A stretch of 64,000 nucleotides of DNA from Streptomyces sp. TLI_235 (GCA_002300355.1 NSGV01000002.1:1178001-1242000); one strand, 5' to 3'. Shown: positions 8,397 through 17,024, numbered from the stretch's first letter. Notes: a model not told the origin generated them from the sequence alone. Numbers and translations: made by a program.

Positions 8397-10219
8397 GCCA
8401 CCTCCTTCGGGGTCTCGTTCTCTGCCGGGGTGCCGGGGTGCGGGGTGGCCGGGGCGGGATCGCCGGCGGCCTCGTCCCGGGTGACGACGGCGCGGTACCG
8501 CGGGTCGTCGGCGATCAGGGTGCGGTGGGTGCCGACCGCGGCGACCCTGCCGTCCTGGACGAGGACGACGCTGTCGGCCTGGTCGAGCAGCAGCGGGCTG
8601 GTGGCGAAGACCACCGTGGTGCGGCCGTCGCGGATCTTGCGCAGGCCGGCCGCGATCCGGGACTCGGTGTGGGCGTCGACGGCGCTGGTGGGCTCGTCCA
8701 TGACGAGCACCGGCGGGTCGGCGACCAGCGAGCGGGCGAGGGCCAGTCGCTGGCGCTGGCCACCGGAGAGCGAGCGGCCCCGCTCGGTGATCCGGGCGGC
8801 CATCGGGTCGCCGTCGCACTCGGGCGAGCCCTCGACGAGGGCGTCGAGGACGTCCTCGGCGCGGGCGGCGGCGAGCGCGTCGGCACTGTCCACCCGCCCG
8901 GCGCCGGGCACGTCCAGCAGTTCGGCGAGGGTGCCGGAGAGCAGCACCGGCTCCTTGTCGTGGACGAGCACGGCGGCCCGGGCGTCGGCCAGCGGCGCTG
9001 CGTCCAGCGGGACGCCGCCGAGGCGGACGGAGGGCTGCGGCTGCTCGTCCTCGGCGAGCGGGACGTGCCCGCCGAGCCGGGCGGCGAGCTCGCCGGCGAC
9101 GTCGGGGTCGCCGCAGACGACGGCGGTGAGCCGGCCGGCCCGGGCGGTCAGGCCGGTGACCGGGTCGTGCAGGTCGCCGCGCTCGGGCCGGACGATGCTC
9201 TCCGGGAAGTCGCTGCCGGGGTCGGTGCGGTTGAGTGCCAGGACCCGGGCGGCCCGGCCGGCCGAGACCCGCGCCACCGACCAGGCGTGCGCCGCCTCGC
9301 CGAGGATCCGCAGCGGCGCGGCGAGGAAGGCGGTCGCGCCGTACACGGCGACGAGTTCCCCGATGCCGAGCGCGCCGGTGGCCGCGAGGTGGGCGCCGTA
9401 CCAGGTGACGCCGACGACGAACAGGCCCGGCAGGAGCACCTGCTGGGCCTGCATCAGCGACCAGGTGCGAGCGGCCCGGACGGCGGCCCCGCGGACCTTC
9501 TGCGAGGCGGTGCGGTACCGCTCCAGGAACAGCTCCTCGCCGCCGATGCCGCGCAGCACCCGCAGGCCGGCGACGGTGTCGGCGGCGAGCTCGGTGGCCT
9601 TGCCGCCGAGGGCGCGCTGCTCGGAGTAGCGCCGTTCGAAGGGGCCGAGCAGCGGCCAGACGGCGGCGGCGAGCACCGGGACGCCGAGCAGCGCGGCGGC
9701 GCCGAGCACCGGCTCGCGGACGAGCACGACCAGGCTGACCGCGAGCCACACCAGCACGGCGGCGCGGACGCGGGCCGTCAGCTCGACGTACCAGCCGATC
9801 TTCTCGACGTCGCCGCTGCTGACCGCGACCACCTCGCCGGTGGCGATCCGGCGGGAGAGACCGGCGCCGAGGCGGGAGGCCTGGCGGGCGACGAGCTGGC
9901 GGACCTGGGCCGCGCAGGTGATCCAGTTCCACACCGCCTGGCGGTGCAGCAGGACGGTGCCGACGGCCTGGAGGACGGCGAGCAGCGCGGCGAGGCCGCC
10001 GGCCCGCCAGATGCCGGCGGTGTCGCCGTCGACGGCGGCCTGGATGCCGAACCCGAGGGCGAGCGGCAGGGCCGCCTGGCAGCCCATCTCGAGGACGCCC
10101 CAGCAGGTGGCGAGCACCTGCCCGCGACGCTGGGCGCGGGCGAGCCAGCGCAGCAGGCCCAGCGGGGAGGAGAGGTCGGGACTGCCGGGGTCGTCCAACG
10201 GCAGGTGTGTGAGCGGCAT
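8375..10219 (-). CDS. heterodimeric ABC exporter subunit (degenerate Walker A, good signature)
   Basis: A 614-residue half-exporter with an N-terminal six-helix domain (VLRGIGGEELFLERYRT in the cytosolic loop) and an ATPase domain. The Walker A position (about residues 362-372) reads CGDPDVAGEL with no Lys-Ser/Thr, so this subunit cannot bind ATP normally there. The signature LSGGQRQRLALARS (near residue 480) and Walker B VLVMDEPTS are canonical. Together with the downstream subunit it gives one complete catalytic site (its signature plus the partner's Walker motifs) and one degenerate site. It is the promoter-proximal gene of the pair. Confidence 0.85.
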   Translation of the reverse strand: MPLTHLPLDDPGSPDLSSPLGLLRWLARAQRRGQVLATCWGVLEMGCQAALPLALGFGIQAAVDGDTAGIWRAGGLAALLAVLQAVGTVLLHRQAVWNWITCAAQVRQLVARQASRLGAGLSRRIATGEVVAVSSGDVEKIGWYVELTARVRAAVLVWLAVSLVVLVREPVLGAAALLGVPVLAAAVWPLLGPFERRYSEQRALGGKATELAADTVAGLRVLRGIGGEELFLERYRTASQKVRGAAVRAARTWSLMQAQQVLLPGLFVVGVTWYGAHLAATGALGIGELVAVYGATAFLAAPLRILGEAAHAWSVARVSAGRAARVLALNRTDPGSDFPESIVRPERGDLHDPVTGLTARAGRLTAVVCGDPDVAGELAARLGGHVPLAEDEQPQPSVRLGGVPLDAAPLADARAAVLVHDKEPVLLSGTLAELLDVPGAGRVDSADALAAARAEDVLDALVEGSPECDGDPMAARITERGRSLSGGQRQRLALARSLVADPPVLVMDEPTSAVDAHTESRIAAGLRKIRDGRTTVVFATSPLLLDQADSVVLVQDGRVAAVGTHRTLIADDPRYRAVVTRDEAAGDPAPATPHPGTPAENETPKEVACGSHEG

Positions 10220-10572
10220 GACGCTCCGTTACGGGTGGTACGGGCAGGTCGGGGGCGCACTGCCCGGGTCGCGGGCACGGCGGCGTGGCCCGGCGCAGAG
10301 CGCGACCAGGCCTTCAGGAAGCGAGGCGGGGGGCGGCGGACCCGTTCGGGGGCAGCGGGCGCCGGACACGGTTCAGGACGTCATGGTCACCGAGCGTGCC
10401 CGCCCGGATGCGGCCGACGCAACAGGTTTTCCGGCCGCACCGCCGGGTTCCGGCCAGTGCGGCCGGGTATCTCACCGGTTCGAGGGAATTTCCGGAAGCA
10501 GGGAATGTTCTCCAGGCGGAACCGGTTGCCCGCCTTCGGAAGTATTGGACGACCAGGAGGGCACCCCTTCCC
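10220..10572. other. intergenic region between divergent exporter and aldo/keto reductase genes
   Basis: This 353-base stretch separates two divergent transcription units and should hold both promoters. I see no reliable -35/-10 pair, hairpin or coding signal. Only the purine-rich AGGAGGG just before the reductase start stands out. Confidence 0.4.
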
Positions 10573-11427
10573 GTGAGCACCATCCCCAGCGTCACGCTCA
10601 ACAACGGCGCGGTGATCCCGCAGCTCGGTTTCGGCGTCTGGCAGGTTCCGGACGCGGAGGCCGCGCCGGCGGTCCGCGCGGCGATCGAGGCGGGCTACCG
10701 CTCGATCGACACCGCGGCCGTGTACGAGAACGAGACCGGCACCGGTGCCGCGATAGCCGAGTCGGGCGTCGCCCGCGAGGAGCTGTTCGTCACCACCAAG
10801 CTGTGGAACTCCGGCACCGTCGACTGGTCCGGGCAGCAGGGCCGGGACGCCGTGCTCCGCGCGTTCGACGACTCGCTCGCCAAGCTCGGGCTGGACTACG
10901 TCGACCTGTACCTGATCCACTGGCCGCGGCCGATGCACGGCAGCTTCGGCAACATCTGGAAGGCCTTCGAGGAGCTGGCGGCGGACGGCCGCGCCAGGTC
11001 GGTGGGCGTCTCCAACTTCGGTCCGCAGCAGCTGGAGGTGCTGCTGCAGGAGAGCTCGGTGGCGCCGGTGCTCAACCAGGTGGAGCTGCACCCCTACTTC
11101 CCGCAGCACGAGCTGCGGGCCTTCCACGCGCAGCACGGCATCGCGACCGAGGCCTGGAGCCCGCTCGGCCAGGGCAAGTCGCTGCTCGACGAGCCGGCGC
11201 TGGCGAAGGTGGCGGCCAAGCACGGCCGCACCGCGGCCCAGGTGGTGCTGCGCTGGCACCTGCAGAGCGGCGTCATCGCGATCCCGAAGTCGGTCACCCC
11301 GTCGCGGATCAGGGAGAACCTCGACGTGGCCGGCTTCGAGCTGGACGCGGAGGACATGGCGGCGATCGCCTCGATCGACACCGGTAGCCGGATCGGCCCG
11401 GACCCGCAGGGCTTCGACTGGAACTGA
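10573..11427 (+). CDS. aldo/keto reductase (2,5-diketo-D-gluconate reductase type)
   Basis: A 284-residue AKR. The catalytic Asp/Tyr lie in GYRSIDTAAVYENE, the Lys in VTTKLWN and the His in YLIHWPRP; the NADPH phosphate-binding C-terminus has IPKSVTPSRIRENL. The GTG at 10573 is preferred because MSTIPSVTLNNG is the family N-terminus and an AGGAGGG site precedes it; upstream codons in frame do not resemble an AKR. It reduces small aldehydes or ketones in the cytoplasm. It is monocistronic, with strong hairpins after the stop. Confidence 0.9.
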   Translation: MSTIPSVTLNNGAVIPQLGFGVWQVPDAEAAPAVRAAIEAGYRSIDTAAVYENETGTGAAIAESGVAREELFVTTKLWNSGTVDWSGQQGRDAVLRAFDDSLAKLGLDYVDLYLIHWPRPMHGSFGNIWKAFEELAADGRARSVGVSNFGPQQLEVLLQESSVAPVLNQVELHPYFPQHELRAFHAQHGIATEAWSPLGQGKSLLDEPALAKVAAKHGRTAAQVVLRWHLQSGVIAIPKSVTPSRIRENLDVAGFELDAEDMAAIASIDTGSRIGPDPQGFDWN

Positions 11428-11438
11428 GTCCGTCCGTG

Positions 11439-11473
11439 CCGCACCACCGGCCGTGCTCCGGCCGGTGGTGCGG
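11439..11473 (+). terminator. hairpin downstream of the aldo/keto reductase
   Basis: A perfect 14-base inverted repeat (11439-11452 with 11460-11473) with a 7-base loop begins 11 bases after the stop. There is no T-tract, as is usual in this G+C range. Confidence 0.75.
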
Positions 11474-11474
11474 T

Positions 11475-11519
11475 ACGACCGAGGGCCGTCACTCCGCACA
11501 GGTGACGGCCCTCGGTCGT
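11475..11519. terminator. second hairpin between convergent genes
   Basis: A perfect 18-base inverted repeat (11475-11492 with 11502-11519) with a 9-base loop follows the first hairpin directly. It lies between the reductase and the convergent MarR gene and can terminate both. Confidence 0.75.
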
Positions 11520-11560
11520 GCGGCGCGGCGGGGCCGCGCTGCCGAATCGTTCCGGCCCGG

Positions 11561-12457
11561 CTACAGCCGGGCGGTCTTGGCGAGCAGGGCCAGCGCCGGC
11601 CCGTGCTCCTCGGTTTCCAACGGGGAAAGCAGTAGTTCCTGCACCTCGCGAACCCCGGCTGCCGACCGGTGCAGGAGGTCCTGCCCGGCGGGCGAGAGCG
11701 ACAGCAGGTTGCGCCGCCCGTCCGAAGGGTCGCGGCGACGCAGTACCAGGCCGCGCCGGACGAGCCGGCTGACCATCTCGGCCATCGTCGCCTTGTCGAG
11801 CGACGCGAGTTCGCCGACGGTGCGCTGGTCCGCGCCCGGCTCGGCTTCCAGCGCCTCCAGCACCGCATACTGGGGCGCGGTCAGCTCGGAGCCGACCTTG
11901 TCGGACCAGAGCTTGGTATGCACCTGCTGGGCCACCCGGATGAGGTAGCCGATTGCCCGCTGGGCGTCCAGCAGCGGGCGCGCGTCGGTCAGCGCGGCGA
12001 CCGCGGCCGGCTCGAGCCGGGCTATCTTGGCCATGACCCGGACGATCTCGATCTGCTCGTCGGGCGTGAGCGGCTCGAAGAGCGTCCGCTGTACACGGAC
12101 GACGCCGCCGGTGGCCTCGCGGACCGCCTGGGCGCCGTTCTGAGAAAGGGCCAGCAGCTTGCGCCGGCCGTCGGCCGGGTCGCGCCGGCGCAGCACCAGG
12201 CCGCGCCGGACGAGTCGGGCCACCATCTCGGCCATCGTCGCCTTGTCCAGCGAGGCCCGTTCGCCCACGGTGCGCTGATCGGCACCGGGCTCGAGGGCGA
12301 GCGCGAGGAGCACGGCGAACTGCGGAGCCGTCAGATCGGCTCCGACGTGCTCGGACCACAAGCGGGTGTGCACCTGCTGGGCCACTCGGATGAGGTGACC
12401 GGGCGACTGCTGCAGTCGACCTGTCACTCGGGTTGTCGGGATCTCCCCCAGCACCAT
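11561..12457 (-). CDS. tandem double-MarR transcriptional regulator
   Basis: A 298-residue protein made of two complete MarR domains in one chain. Each copy has HLIRVAQQVHT or YLIRVAQQVHT in helix 1, then SLDKATMAEMV as recognition helix and a wing with RRRDP(A/S)DGRR; the copies start about 150 residues apart. Normal MarR proteins are about 145 residues and dimerise, so this looks like a covalent pseudo-dimer. The two DNA segments are also very similar, exactly 450 bases apart across the recognition helix. The effector and target are unknown. A TATAGT -10-like element lies upstream on its strand at 12580-12585. Confidence 0.9.
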   Translation of the reverse strand: MVLGEIPTTRVTGRLQQSPGHLIRVAQQVHTRLWSEHVGADLTAPQFAVLLALALEPGADQRTVGERASLDKATMAEMVARLVRRGLVLRRRDPADGRRKLLALSQNGAQAVREATGGVVRVQRTLFEPLTPDEQIEIVRVMAKIARLEPAAVAALTDARPLLDAQRAIGYLIRVAQQVHTKLWSDKVGSELTAPQYAVLEALEAEPGADQRTVGELASLDKATMAEMVSRLVRRGLVLRRRDPSDGRRNLLSLSPAGQDLLHRSAAGVREVQELLLSPLETEEHGPALALLAKTARL

Positions 12458-12889
12458 GAAATCCGTCCCGGTGTCACGCTCGGTGTGTGTGGGACACCCG
12501 AGCGGGGCAGTAACGGCGAGTAAGCGTCCCGCTGTGTGGGAGGGCGCGTCAGCCGTGCAGCCGGTGGCTGCTGGCGCACACTATACAAACGGTCGAGCCG
12601 CCCTGGCAGGCAGGGGCTGATAGTAGTCGCATGTTCGGCAAAGTTGGCATATTTCCGCCATCTGTCGGGCCCACGACAGGTCGGGTTTCGCCCATCCGGC
12701 CGCCGCCCGACCTCACCCTCCGTCACCTGCGGGTCTACACCCTGGCCCGTGAGACTACCCGCCGGTAGGGTGTCCGCGCAGCGCGTTGTGTACCACCTTT
12801 CGCCCCGGGCTCAGCGGCCGGGGCACGCGGGTTGGCCGCCGCCTCGGTGCCGGCCTCCGCTCCCACCACCGAGAGAGACGAGTACGAGC
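12458..12889. other. intergenic region upstream of the double MarR gene and fabG-like gene
   Basis: This 432-base divergent intergenic stretch must hold both promoters. On the minus strand TATAGT (12580-12585) lies within TTTGTATAGTG, a candidate -10 and possible MarR target about 125 bases upstream of the regulator start. For the fabG-like gene only the weak GCCGGTAGGGT element near 12762-12772 is suggestive. No gene is supported. Confidence 0.4.
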
Positions 12890-13657
12890 ATGACCGAGCA
12901 GTCCCCCGCCACCCGGGTCGCCGTCGTCACCGGTGCGGCCCGCGGCATCGGTGCCGCCACCGCCCTGCGTCTGGCCGCCGACGGCTACGCCGTCGCCGTG
13001 GTCGACCTGGAGGAGTCCGCCGGCAAGCAGACCGTGGACGCCATCGTGGCCGCGGGCGGCCGTGCGCTCGCCGTCGGCGCCGACGTCTCGAACGCCGAGC
13101 AGGTCCAGGCGGCCGTCGACCGGATCGCCGCCGAACTCGGTGCCCCGGTGGTGCTGGTGAACAACGCCGGTGTGCTCCGCGACAACCTGCTCTTCAAGAT
13201 GTCGGAGTCCGACTGGGACACCGTCATGAACGTGCACCTCAAGGGCGCCTTCCTGATGACCCGTGCGGTGCAGAAGCACATGGTGGACGCGGGCTTCGGA
13301 CGGATCGTCAACCTCTCCTCCTCCTCGGCGCAGGGCAACCGGGGCCAGGCCAACTACTCGTCCGCCAAGGCGGGTCTGCAGGGCTTCACCAAGACCCTCG
13401 CGATCGAGCTCGGCAAGTTCGGCATCACCGCCAACGCGGTCGCCCCCGGCTTCATCGCCACCGACATGACCGCCGCCACCGCCGCCCGGGTGGGCATGGA
13501 GTTCGAGGCGTTCAAGCAGGCCGCCGCGACCCAGATCCCGGTGAACCGGGTCGGCACCCCCGAGGACATCGCCCACACCATCTCCTTCCTCGCGAGCGAG
13601 GGCGCCGGCTTCGTCTCCGGCCAGGTCGTCTACGTGGCCGGCGGCCCGCTCGACTGA
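12890..13657 (+). CDS. fabG: FabG-like short-chain dehydrogenase/reductase (3-oxoacyl-ACP reductase type)
   Basis: A 255-residue classical SDR: TGAARGIG for NADP(H) binding (residues 14-21), NNAG at about 90, the Ser of the active site in IVNLSSSSAQG, the YSSAK pair that completes the triad, and the PGFIATDM segment typical of FabG. The ATG at 12890 gives the usual SDR N-terminus. It most likely reduces 3-oxoacyl thioesters, but FabG paralogues outside the fatty-acid operon often serve polyketide, PHA or degradative pathways, and no partner lies beside this one. Confidence 0.85.
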   Translation: MTEQSPATRVAVVTGAARGIGAATALRLAADGYAVAVVDLEESAGKQTVDAIVAAGGRALAVGADVSNAEQVQAAVDRIAAELGAPVVLVNNAGVLRDNLLFKMSESDWDTVMNVHLKGAFLMTRAVQKHMVDAGFGRIVNLSSSSAQGNRGQANYSSAKAGLQGFTKTLAIELGKFGITANAVAPGFIATDMTAATAARVGMEFEAFKQAAATQIPVNRVGTPEDIAHTISFLASEGAGFVSGQVVYVAGGPLD

Positions 13658-13666
13658 CCCGCCGGA

Positions 13667-13692
13667 CCGGTCCGGGGCCGCCCCCGGACCGG
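13667..13692 (+). terminator. hairpin after the fabG-like gene
   Basis: An 11-base perfect inverted repeat (13667-13677 with 13682-13692) with a 4-base loop starts 10 bases after the stop. Confidence 0.7.
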
Positions 13693-13909
13693 CGCGGAGG
13701 TGTCCCCACGGGCACCGGGGCGTCCGTGCCGGGCGTCGGACTTGTCCGAATCGGCCGGCCGGGGCGCGCCGCCCCGAGCGCCGCAGTGCGCACAGGCCCC
13801 CCGATGGTCCACACTCGGTAGCAGACGTCCGCTGTCCGACGAGGGCCGCGGAGCCGCAGCCGGCCGGGTCGTCGACGGCAGGCCGGCACTCGTACCACTG
13901 GAGGCCTCC

Positions 13910-14101
13910 ATGTCCGAGTCCACTGACAGCCGATCGATGCCCACCCCGGACCACCTGCTCCACACCGGGGCGGAGCACCCTGTCGACCCCGAGGACCTGG
14001 TGATGGCCTCCGGCCGCACCCCCACGCCGGAGCTGATCGAGAAGGCCCGGCAGGACCTCCAGAAGTACGGCCGCATCGCGGTGGAGCGACTGCTCCCCTG
14101 A
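13910..14101 (+). CDS. small conserved hypothetical protein, 63 aa
   Basis: A 63-residue acidic protein with an excellent GGAGG site 6-10 bases before the ATG and a terminator right after the stop, so it is a real single-gene unit. The C-terminal half (ELIEKARQDLQKYGRIAVERLLP) is a predicted amphipathic helix. No signal, membrane segment or known domain. I recall similar short proteins in other streptomycetes but no function. Confidence 0.7.
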   Translation: MSESTDSRSMPTPDHLLHTGAEHPVDPEDLVMASGRTPTPELIEKARQDLQKYGRIAVERLLP

Positions 14102-14123
14102 GCCGGAGCCCGTACCGCTGCCG

Positions 14124-14149
14124 AGAGGCCCCGCACGCGCGGGGCCTCT
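14124..14149 (+). terminator. hairpin after the 63-aa gene
   Basis: An 11-base perfect stem (14124-14134 with 14139-14149) with an ACGC tetraloop, followed by TT. Confidence 0.8.
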
Positions 14150-14206
14150 TGCGTTCCGTCCCAGGCCCGGCAGGGGGCCCGCAGGGCAGCGGGTAGGGTC
14201 TCAGGA

Positions 14207-14950
14207 GTGCGAGTCTTGACCCGACCCTCCCTCGACCGGCAGTCCGCGCCCGTTCCCCCGGTGGCGCCGGCCCGCGCGCCGATCGGCCGCCGGCGCGCGC
14301 TGCTGATCACCGCGACCGCCCTGGTGTACGCGGCGGTCGTCGTCGGGGTGCTCGCCGACACCGCCCTGGTGCGCTTCGACTGGTGGCTGGAGCTGCTGAA
14401 GCCGTACAAGCGGTGGCCCGAGGTGCGGCCCCTGCTCGACGTGTGGATCGTGGCCGGCCAGCGCGGTCCGTCCGCGATCGCCGCCTGCCTCTGGCTGGGC
14501 TGGCGTTCCTGGCGCAGCCGCACGGTGCGGCCGCTGCTGGTGATGGGCGCGGCCCTGCTGCTCCTCAACATCACCGTGGGTGGCGTGAAGATCCTCACCG
14601 GCCGCCTCGGTCCGCACTACGCGCACGTCATCGACTCCCCCGAGCTCTTCGCCGGCGGGACGATCTTCCCGTCCGGGCACACCGCCAACGCGGTGGTGAC
14701 CTGGGGTGTCCTCGCCTACCTCGCGGTGCGGTGGCGGCGCACCGGCACCGTGCTGGCCGGGCTGACCGCGGTCTCGATCGGTCTCACCACGGTCTACCTC
14801 GGCACCCACTGGATCTCCGACGTGGTCGCCGGCTGGGCGGCTGGGCTGCTGGTGCTGCTGGCGCTGCCGCTGACCGAGCCGCTGGTGGACTCCGCGAACC
14901 GCTGGGTCACCGCCCTGTACCACGGCCCGGCCGGGCGCACCGGACGCTGA
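14207..14950 (+). CDS. PAP2-family membrane phosphatase
   Basis: A 247-residue integral membrane protein with about six helices and the three PAP2 motifs: KILTGRLGP (a variant of KxxxxxxRP), FPSGHTANAV (PSGH) and the STVYLGTHWISD-type final motif, here LTTVYLGTHWISDVV. The family removes phosphate from lipid phosphates such as phosphatidic acid or undecaprenyl diphosphate at the outer face of the membrane. GTG at 14207 follows AGGA. The DUF6343-like gene follows at 43 bases. Confidence 0.85.
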   Translation: MRVLTRPSLDRQSAPVPPVAPARAPIGRRRALLITATALVYAAVVVGVLADTALVRFDWWLELLKPYKRWPEVRPLLDVWIVAGQRGPSAIAACLWLGWRSWRSRTVRPLLVMGAALLLLNITVGGVKILTGRLGPHYAHVIDSPELFAGGTIFPSGHTANAVVTWGVLAYLAVRWRRTGTVLAGLTAVSIGLTTVYLGTHWISDVVAGWAAGLLVLLALPLTEPLVDSANRWVTALYHGPAGRTGR

Positions 14951-14992
14951 CGTTCCCGGCCTACCCTGGAGGAGGGGACGGGAGGTGAGGTC

Positions 14993-15268
14993 GTGCGTCC
15001 GGCGAAGACACCCCGGTACTGGCGCAGCGGGACCGAGCCGGCCACCGCGCGCAGCGACCTGAAACTGCGGTTCCTGCTGTCGGTGCTGTTCCTTCCGGTC
15101 TTCGTGCTGATGACCGCGGGCTTCGCCCTGTGGGCGTCCCGCAGCACCGGTTCCGACCTGCCGAGCAGCGGCGCACTGGCGGTCTTCGCGGTGCTGTCCG
15201 GCGTCCTGACGGTGTGCGCCGCCGTCGACCTGTACGTGGTGGTGCGCCGCCGCCGCACCGAACTCTGA
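14993..15268 (+). CDS. two-helix membrane protein resembling DUF6343
   Basis: A 91-residue protein with a short basic N-terminus, the segment GTEPATARSDLKLRF that I associate with the DUF6343 family, two transmembrane helices and a basic tail (RRRRTEL). The GTG is preceded by GGGAGGTG. Function unknown; probably co-transcribed with the phosphatase. Confidence 0.65.
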   Translation: MRPAKTPRYWRSGTEPATARSDLKLRFLLSVLFLPVFVLMTAGFALWASRSTGSDLPSSGALAVFAVLSGVLTVCAAVDLYVVVRRRRTEL

Positions 15269-15302
15269 GCAGTGCAAGCACCCGGCCGGCGCGCGCCCCT
15301 GT

Positions 15303-16088
15303 TCAGCCCTCGCGGCGCCCGTCCACGCGCCCGTCCACGCGCCGGGGCAGGCCGAGCGGGTCGGCGTCGTGGAGCTCGGGCGGCAGCAGTTCCTCCGGGG
15401 TGTTCTGGTGGCTGACCGGGCGGAGCCAGCGTTCGATCGCGGTGGCGCCAGCGGGTGGCGCACGAGCGCGGGCCCGGCTTCGAAGCCGTGCACCAGCCGG
15501 AGGACGTCCGCGGGCAGGCCGACCGACTCGGCGGCCTCGCGGATCAGCCGGGCGGTGATCTCGCCGGCCTCCGGGTGGTCGGGGTGCGCCTTGACGACGA
15601 CCGGGCAGCCGGCGGCGAGCGCGCTGGCGGTGTCGCCGCCCGGGACGGAGAGGGCGAGTGGGAAGTTGCCGGCGGCGAACACGGCGACGACGCCGAGCGA
15701 CAGCTTCATCCGGCGCAGATCGGGCCGGCCGAGGGCCGGGTCCGCGTGTTCGACGACGATGTCGAGGAAGGAGCCCTCGTCGACCTGGTCGCCGAAGGCC
15801 CCCAGCTGGTAGGTGGTGCAGGCGAGTTCACCGGTGAGCCGGGCGGCGCCGAGCGCGGTTTCGGCGGCGACGGTGATCTCGTGGCGGCCGCCGCCAGGCG
15901 GTCGGCGGCGGCGCGCAGAACGCCGTCCGGCGCGCGCGGTCGGCGAGCGCGGGGGCTGCGGCCGCCGCGGCGCGCACCGCGGTGTCGACCTCGTCACCTC
16001 CGGACGCGGCGGCGACCGGGCCGCGCCGGGCGCCGGTCCGCGGGTCGACGGAGTGGACGGGGGCGGGCTGGGCGTCGGCGGTGTGCAC
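15303..16088 (-). pseudogene. aldehyde dehydrogenase remnant (alpha-ketoglutarate semialdehyde dehydrogenase type)
   Basis: Three reading frames on the minus strand add up to a shrunken NADP-type ALDH. From a GTG at 16088 (with GAGGAGG) the frame gives VHTADAQPAPVHSVDPRTG up to RRTAF. Two one-base losses near 15905-15930 then shift it into a second frame that runs through TYQLGAFGDQVDEG, the KLSLGVVAVFAAGNFPLAL core and GCPVVVKAHPDHPEAG. After GFEAGPALVRHP about 300 residues, including the catalytic Cys and Glu region, are missing. A further frame gives the true C-terminus ATAIERWLRPVSHQNTPEEL to GLPRRVDGR and TGA. Such enzymes convert alpha-ketoglutarate semialdehyde to alpha-ketoglutarate in aldarate breakdown. 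Confidence 0.85.
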
Positions 16089-16169
16089 GCGGGCCTCCTC
16101 AGCACGGTGCCGGTCGGGTAGCGTCCGCTCCGGGGGGCGTGACGCGGGCCGGGCTCCCACACTGCGGTT

Positions 16170-16185
16170 GTTCAGTATGCTGAAC
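16170..16185. promoter_or_regulatory. IclR-type operator in the divergent intergenic region
   Basis: GTTCAGTATGCTGAAC is a perfect 6-base inverted repeat with a 4-base spacer, 39 bases before the IclR gene and 82 bases before the dead ALDH gene. Size and position fit an IclR-family operator controlling both directions. Confidence 0.6.
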
Positions 16186-16223
16186 GCTATACGGCTACTT
16201 GAACTCGCGGGCGGATACGCCGC

Positions 16224-17024
16224 GTGACGGAAGGGGTCAAGGACATGCCCTCGCCGAACGACGCCGCCACCGGCGGCGCCCAGGTCAAGTCCGCGGTGCG
16301 CACCGTGGAACTCCTGGAGTACTTCGCCGGCAGCACCGGCATGCACAGCCTGGCCGAGGTGCAGGAGCAGACCGGATACCCCAAGTCCAGCCTGTACATG
16401 CTGCTGCGCACCCTGGTCGAGCTCGGCTGGGTGGAGACGGACGCGACCGGCACCCGCTACGGCATCGGCGTCCGCGCGCTGCTGGTCGGCAGCTCCTACA
16501 TCGACGGCGACGAGGCGGTGGCCGCCGCCCGCCCCACCCTGGACCGGCTCGCCGAGGACACCGGCGAGACCATCCACCTCGCCCGGCTGGACGGCACCAA
16601 CGTGGTGTACCTGGCGACCCGCCAGTCCCAGCACAGCCTGCGGCCGTTCACCCGGATCGGCCGGCGGCTGCCCGCGTACTGCACCTCGCACGGCAAGGCG
16701 CTGCTCGCCACCCGCATCGACGAGCAGATCCGCCGACTGCTGCCGGAGAAGCTGGAGCCGCTCACCGAGCACACCCACACCGACCGCGAGGAGCTGATCG
16801 AGGAGCTGCACCGGGTGCGCGAACTCGGCTACGCCGTCGACCGCGAGGAGAACACGCTGGGCGTCCGCTGCTTCGGCGTGGCGATCCCCTACCGGCACCC
16901 CGCACGCGACGCGGTGAGCGTGTCGGTGCCGGTCGCACGGCTGACGCCGGACCGCGAACAGACGATCCGCGACGCCCTGATGGACGCCCGCGACCGTCTC
17001 ACCCTGGCCACCCGGCACATCTGA
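16224..17024 (+). CDS. IclR-family transcriptional regulator
   Basis: A 266-residue IclR protein: winged HTH in residues 20-85 (SLAEVQEQTGYPKSSLYML) and an effector domain with LPAYCTSHGKALLA and a GVRCFGVAIP strand. It is divergent from the aldehyde dehydrogenase remnant and precedes the enolase-superfamily remnant and uronate dehydrogenase, so it is the probable regulator of an aldarate/uronate locus. The GTG at 16224 or the ATG at 16245 could be the start. Unlike its neighbours it shows no damage. Confidence 0.85.
   Translation: MTEGVKDMPSPNDAATGGAQVKSAVRTVELLEYFAGSTGMHSLAEVQEQTGYPKSSLYMLLRTLVELGWVETDATGTRYGIGVRALLVGSSYIDGDEAVAAARPTLDRLAEDTGETIHLARLDGTNVVYLATRQSQHSLRPFTRIGRRLPAYCTSHGKALLATRIDEQIRRLLPEKLEPLTEHTHTDREELIEELHRVRELGYAVDREENTLGVRCFGVAIPYRHPARDAVSVSVPVARLTPDREQTIRDALMDARDRLTLATRHI

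Noticed and set aside
8397..9932. N-terminal extension that would fuse the second ABC subunit to about 500 extra residues
   Set aside because: The extension is an Arg/Gly-rich shadow of the partner gene; the exporter homology starts at the ATG at 8396.
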